In this document: piece by piece, positions 61,751-64,000 of the stretch | How positions within the stretch are numbered: position 1 is the first letter of the stretch | Layout: each line of letters opens with the position of its first letter | NCBI RefSeq assembly: GCF_900100365.1 | Contig: NZ_FNKU01000001.1 | Location: 5,753,981-5,817,980 of the forward strand | Origin: Pseudomonas cannabina | Lineage (GTDB): Bacteria; Pseudomonadota; Gammaproteobacteria; Pseudomonadales; Pseudomonadaceae | Direction: 5' to 3' | Length of the DNA: 64,000 nt | Made by a program: the position numbers and the translations under genes | Notes under the pieces: model-generated | Told to the model about the DNA's origin: nothing | Databases searched by the model: none | Seen by the model: only the letters and a program-made list of their open reading frames with translations

Positions 61751-62928
61751 GAGGGTGTAGACAAAATAAATTAAACTTTCACTCCCTTGTCTGAATAGCC
61801 CTCAAGCCATGCCTAAAACCGGACGTCCTCGCTCGATTGCCGCCGAGCACTATCCCGTGCTGGTGAAACTCGCTCATGCACAGCCCTATTCCAGCCAGGC
61901 CGAATTGGCGCTCGTATTCTTCGCCGAAACCGGTATCACTGCGCATCCCGACACCTTTGCAAAAGCGTTGAAAATGGCAGGGATTACGCGTGTAAAGCAG
62001 CGGGCCAAGGGAAGTTTTCAGTCACCTGAACCTAATAAAGCCTATGGCTACAATGAAACCCACCGCCGCCAACTGCCGGAGCAGCTATATCCGAGTTGCT
62101 TGACAGATACCGAGTGGGCACTGGTCGCCGACCTGTTTGAAAGCCAGGGCGGACGAGGAGTGCCACCGCTTCACTCTCGGCGCACGTTGCTGGAAGCCTG
62201 TTGCTATGTCGTACGCACGGGGTGCTCATGGCGAATGCTACCCCGCGATTTTCCTCATTGGGACAATGTCTACAAAACGTTCCGCCGGTGGAGCGCTCAA
62301 GGCAAGTTCGAGCAAATGCATGATCGCTTGCGAGCTCAATGGCGTGAGCGGGAAGAACGCGCTGACAGCCCGTCAGCAGCGATCCTGGATTCACAGTCGA
62401 CCCGCAGTTCTCCTCAAGGCGGTGACAGCGGCTACGACGCAGGCAAAAAAGTGAAGGGGCGTAAACGAAGTCTGATTGTCGATACATTGGGCCTGCTGCT
62501 GGCTGTCAGTATCAGTGCTGCAAGCGTGCAGGATCGTGACGCGGCGGATGATGCGGTGGCGTACTCGAAGGAAAAATATCCGTCACTGAGCACGCTTTTT
62601 GTTGATAGTGCGTACGCAGGAAAATGGGCACAGCGCACCCATCAACTGCACGCTATCGATGTTCAAGTGATCCGTGGCCCGAATAACAGAAGAACAGGGC
62701 AATGGCACTCTGAACAAGGCGATCTATTTTCCGTGGAGCCTGTTCAGACTGGATTTGTGGTCATGCCCAAGCGATGGGTAGTGGAGCGAACTCATGCCTA
62801 GAATGAGAGAGCTCGGCGACTGATCATGCATCATGATCGCCTTTTTGCGGTAAGCGAGGCATGGGTTTGGTTGGCCGAGGCTCGAATACTCGCGCGCCGA
62901 CTCACTACATGATTTTGTCTACACCCTC
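61751..62928 (+). mobile_element. Second IS5-superfamily insertion sequence
   Basis: 1178 bp with 17-bp perfect terminal inverted repeats GAGGGTGTAGACAAAAT. It is flanked by TAG on both sides and inserted in the CTAG shared by the first IS and the MITE. Its transposase gene contains an amber codon near the 3' end. Confidence 0.88.
61809..62801 (+). CDS. Transposase of the second IS, truncated by an amber codon
   Basis: 330 residues up to a TAG at 62799-62801. It has an N-terminal HTH-like extension (MPKTGRPRSIAAEHYPVLVKLAHAQPYS), then an IS5-type domain: LTDTEWALVADLF, TGCSWRMLPRDFPHWDNVYKTFRRW, Asp in AAILDSQSTRSS, Asp in TLFVDSAYAG, and Glu in WVVERTHA. The frame continues 36 codons after the stop (NERARRLIMHHDRL...), and the stop sits where this family has Trp. 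TGG to TAG is therefore the likely mutation, and activity is doubtful. Confidence 0.85.
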   Translation: MPKTGRPRSIAAEHYPVLVKLAHAQPYSSQAELALVFFAETGITAHPDTFAKALKMAGITRVKQRAKGSFQSPEPNKAYGYNETHRRQLPEQLYPSCLTDTEWALVADLFESQGGRGVPPLHSRRTLLEACCYVVRTGCSWRMLPRDFPHWDNVYKTFRRWSAQGKFEQMHDRLRAQWREREERADSPSAAILDSQSTRSSPQGGDSGYDAGKKVKGRKRSLIVDTLGLLLAVSISAASVQDRDAADDAVAYSKEKYPSLSTLFVDSAYAGKWAQRTHQLHAIDVQVIRGPNNRRTGQWHSEQGDLFSVEPVQTGFVVMPKRWVVERTHA

Positions 62929-62931
62929 TAG

Positions 62932-63030
62932 GGAGACGCTGATTTATTCTAAAACCCAGCTGTTGCCCCCAGATAAATCAAGGCCTCCAGAGCGTTGCAG
63001 GGACGAAAAATCGAATAAATCAGCGCCTCC
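62932..63030 (-). mobile_element. 99-bp MITE, copy 2
   Basis: Identical to the reverse complement of 43220-43318, with CTAG at 63031-63034 on the outer side. On the inner side its target site is shared with the first insertion sequence and has been split by the second. Confidence 0.9.
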
Positions 63031-63031
63031 C

Positions 63032-63205
63032 TAGATTATAACTGTCGTACAGAAAACCATCGGGCCGGTACAACCCAATCGGCGGCGGTATGTAACCAAG
63101 AACAAAAATGTCCGATTGTCTGAGAATTTCGCCGACGGCACACAGGTCCTCGTAGGGGAAATCTAACCGTAGAAAAATTCCTGCGTCAATGTGTTCGTTA
63201 TTCAT
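63032..63205 (-). pseudogene. 5' part of the gene split by insertion sequences (residues 1-58)
   Basis: Starts with the ATG at 63203-63205 and encodes 57 residues (MNNEHIDAGIFLRLDFPYED to DGFLYDSYN) plus the Leu codon CTA in the CTAG target site. It continues in frame in 59998-60537. No function recognised. Confidence 0.8.
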
Positions 63206-63737
63206 CGGCTAGCCATGGCCCCTGAGTCTTAGGCTACCGAGTATAGGAAGCACTCAGGTACTCATCCAGTAATATCGCGCTCCCTTAACCATGGTATTTG
63301 CCAAATTATCAGCTGCTAGTGGAATCCAGTGTCAAAACCCTGGAAACCACGATGGAAACCAGCTCCTGGCAACCATAATTTTATGGTCGGCGTGTTTTGT
63401 TTCCGTCATCGCTTATGGTTCGCAAGGGAGGAGTGCAACCGTATTCTGATCTTCGGTCACTAGAAAGGATCTGGCCGCAATGCAGCGTTACCGTTGAGGA
63501 ATATTAACGGTCAGCCTGGCGCAGCGAGCGGCCATGATTAATGGATACCAGGCTAACCGGCCGAAACACGAAGCCTCGACAGCCTCAACCTACTGAAGGG
63601 GTCGTGCTGAAGCAACGGGCTAGCCGACAGACGGAATGTAGATCCACGTTGGCTAAATGAAAGCGTTTTGACGATCAATAGGAAAAATGCGAGCGTATTC
63701 ATTGAATGCTCGCACGTCTAAACGCGAGGGTAGTGAG
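63206..63737. other. Gene-free accessory region
   Basis: 532 bp with no convincing coding region on either strand. It has lower GC than the core and several short stop-rich frames. It ends with the hairpin at 63688-63714 and the upstream region of the partial HTH-like gene. Confidence 0.5.
63688..63714. promoter_or_regulatory. Hairpin upstream of the partial HTH-like gene
   Basis: The perfect arms TGCGAGC (63688-63694) and GCTCGCA (63708-63714) enclose a second inverted pair, ATTCA and TGAAT. It lies 24 bp before the ATG at 63738, so it could be a terminator of upstream transcription or an operator. Confidence 0.5.
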
Positions 63738-64000
63738 ATGGATCAGGACCGCGTTCATAGAGATACCCTTTACGCTGAAGTGTGGTCTACGCCCATGGTT
63801 TCCCTCGCTTCCAAGTACGGAGTGTCAGCGGTTTTTCTGTCACGGGTCTGTGCTCGCCTGAATGTACCTTGTCCCCCACGAGGTTACTGGGCGAGGAAGA
63901 AATCGGGACAAAAGCCAAATATTCCACCTCTTCCAAGGTCTAGGACCGGCGACACTACCGAGTGGAGAAAAGGCGATCAGCTACCGCGCAGTCAGGAAGG
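63738..64000 (+). CDS. HTH-like protein of accessory DNA (N-terminal part, runs off the window)
   Basis: 87 codons from the ATG at 63738, preceded by GAGGG, open to the window edge. The N-terminus TLYAEVWSTPMVSLASKYGVSAVFLSRVCARLNVPCPPRGYWAR matches a widespread motif family of accessory-DNA proteins (YxxVWxxPM...GVS...L.VPxPPRGYW) whose function is not established. The segment SLASKYGVSAVFLSRVCARL looks like a helix-turn-helix. Confidence 0.75.
   Translation, partial: MDQDRVHRDTLYAEVWSTPMVSLASKYGVSAVFLSRVCARLNVPCPPRGYWARKKSGQKPNIPPLPRSRTGDTTEWRKGDQLPRSQE

Overview
The window looks like chromosome of a plant-associated Pseudomonas of the P. syringae group. This rests on recognised gene content and order, not on a database search. 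Evidence includes the MksB-E-F condensin genes beside a rimI / carbonic anhydrase block in the usual Pseudomonas order, phosphatidylcholine synthase, a 275-residue uronate dehydrogenase with a TRAP transporter and OprD porin, GDP-D-rhamnose genes, five chemoreceptors, and a 99-bp MITE of the kind described in P. syringae. Composition is GC-rich throughout except near the right end.

Layout. 1-5.4 kb: condensin mksB-mksE-mksF (mksF cut by the window edge), a proline/alanine-rich conserved protein, rimI, an acidic protein and beta-carbonic anhydrase. 5.4-18 kb: a chemoreceptor, HD hydrolase, OafA-type acyltransferase, YjdM, a DCC-family protein, a SotB-like exporter, phosphatidylcholine synthase, a PhoD-like phosphatase, a second chemoreceptor and a GNAT enzyme. 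18-26.3 kb: a heptad-repeat coiled-coil protein, a diguanylate cyclase, convergent gmd and rmd, a BdlA-like PAS chemoreceptor, an unrecognised membrane protein and an SH3 lipoprotein. 26.3-35 kb: a YcaC-like hydrolase, then a probable phosphate-scavenging locus. That locus has a Tat-exported PhoD phosphatase and a GNAT gene facing exbD-tonB-receptor-exbB-phospholipase D, with PhoB-box-like repeats in the shared promoter region.

35-42.4 kb: mltA, a RES/Xre toxin-antitoxin pair, a CheY-CheC fusion with a PAS partner, a stand-alone EPSP synthase, a MazEF pair and an RpoE/ChrR (ECF11) pair with its own promoter. 42.5-44.4 kb: a scrambled patch with two paralogous secreted-protein genes (one with an internal stop), an identical lux-box-like palindrome in front of each, a MITE, and remnants of an epimerase and a PIN toxin. 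44.4-53.7 kb: a uronate catabolic cluster (udh, lactonase, TRAP dctPQM, DMT exporter, epimerase, oprD) with two near-identical promoter/operator modules, then an SDR gene. 53.8-59.3 kb: an orphan RHH antitoxin, an unrecognised protein and two divergent chemoreceptors.

59.3-64 kb: probable start of a genomic island. It begins at a short tRNA-3'-end-like sequence next to a terminator and GGGATACAT repeats. It contains one gene split at a single CTAG by a nest of two insertion sequences and a second MITE copy, and ends in a truncated gene for a widespread HTH-like protein. I saw no complete tRNA, rRNA or CRISPR array.

The strongest leads are the phosphate-scavenging locus, the twin lux-box-like secreted-protein genes, the twin uronate operators, and the split gene that rebuilds exactly in frame when the insertions are removed.
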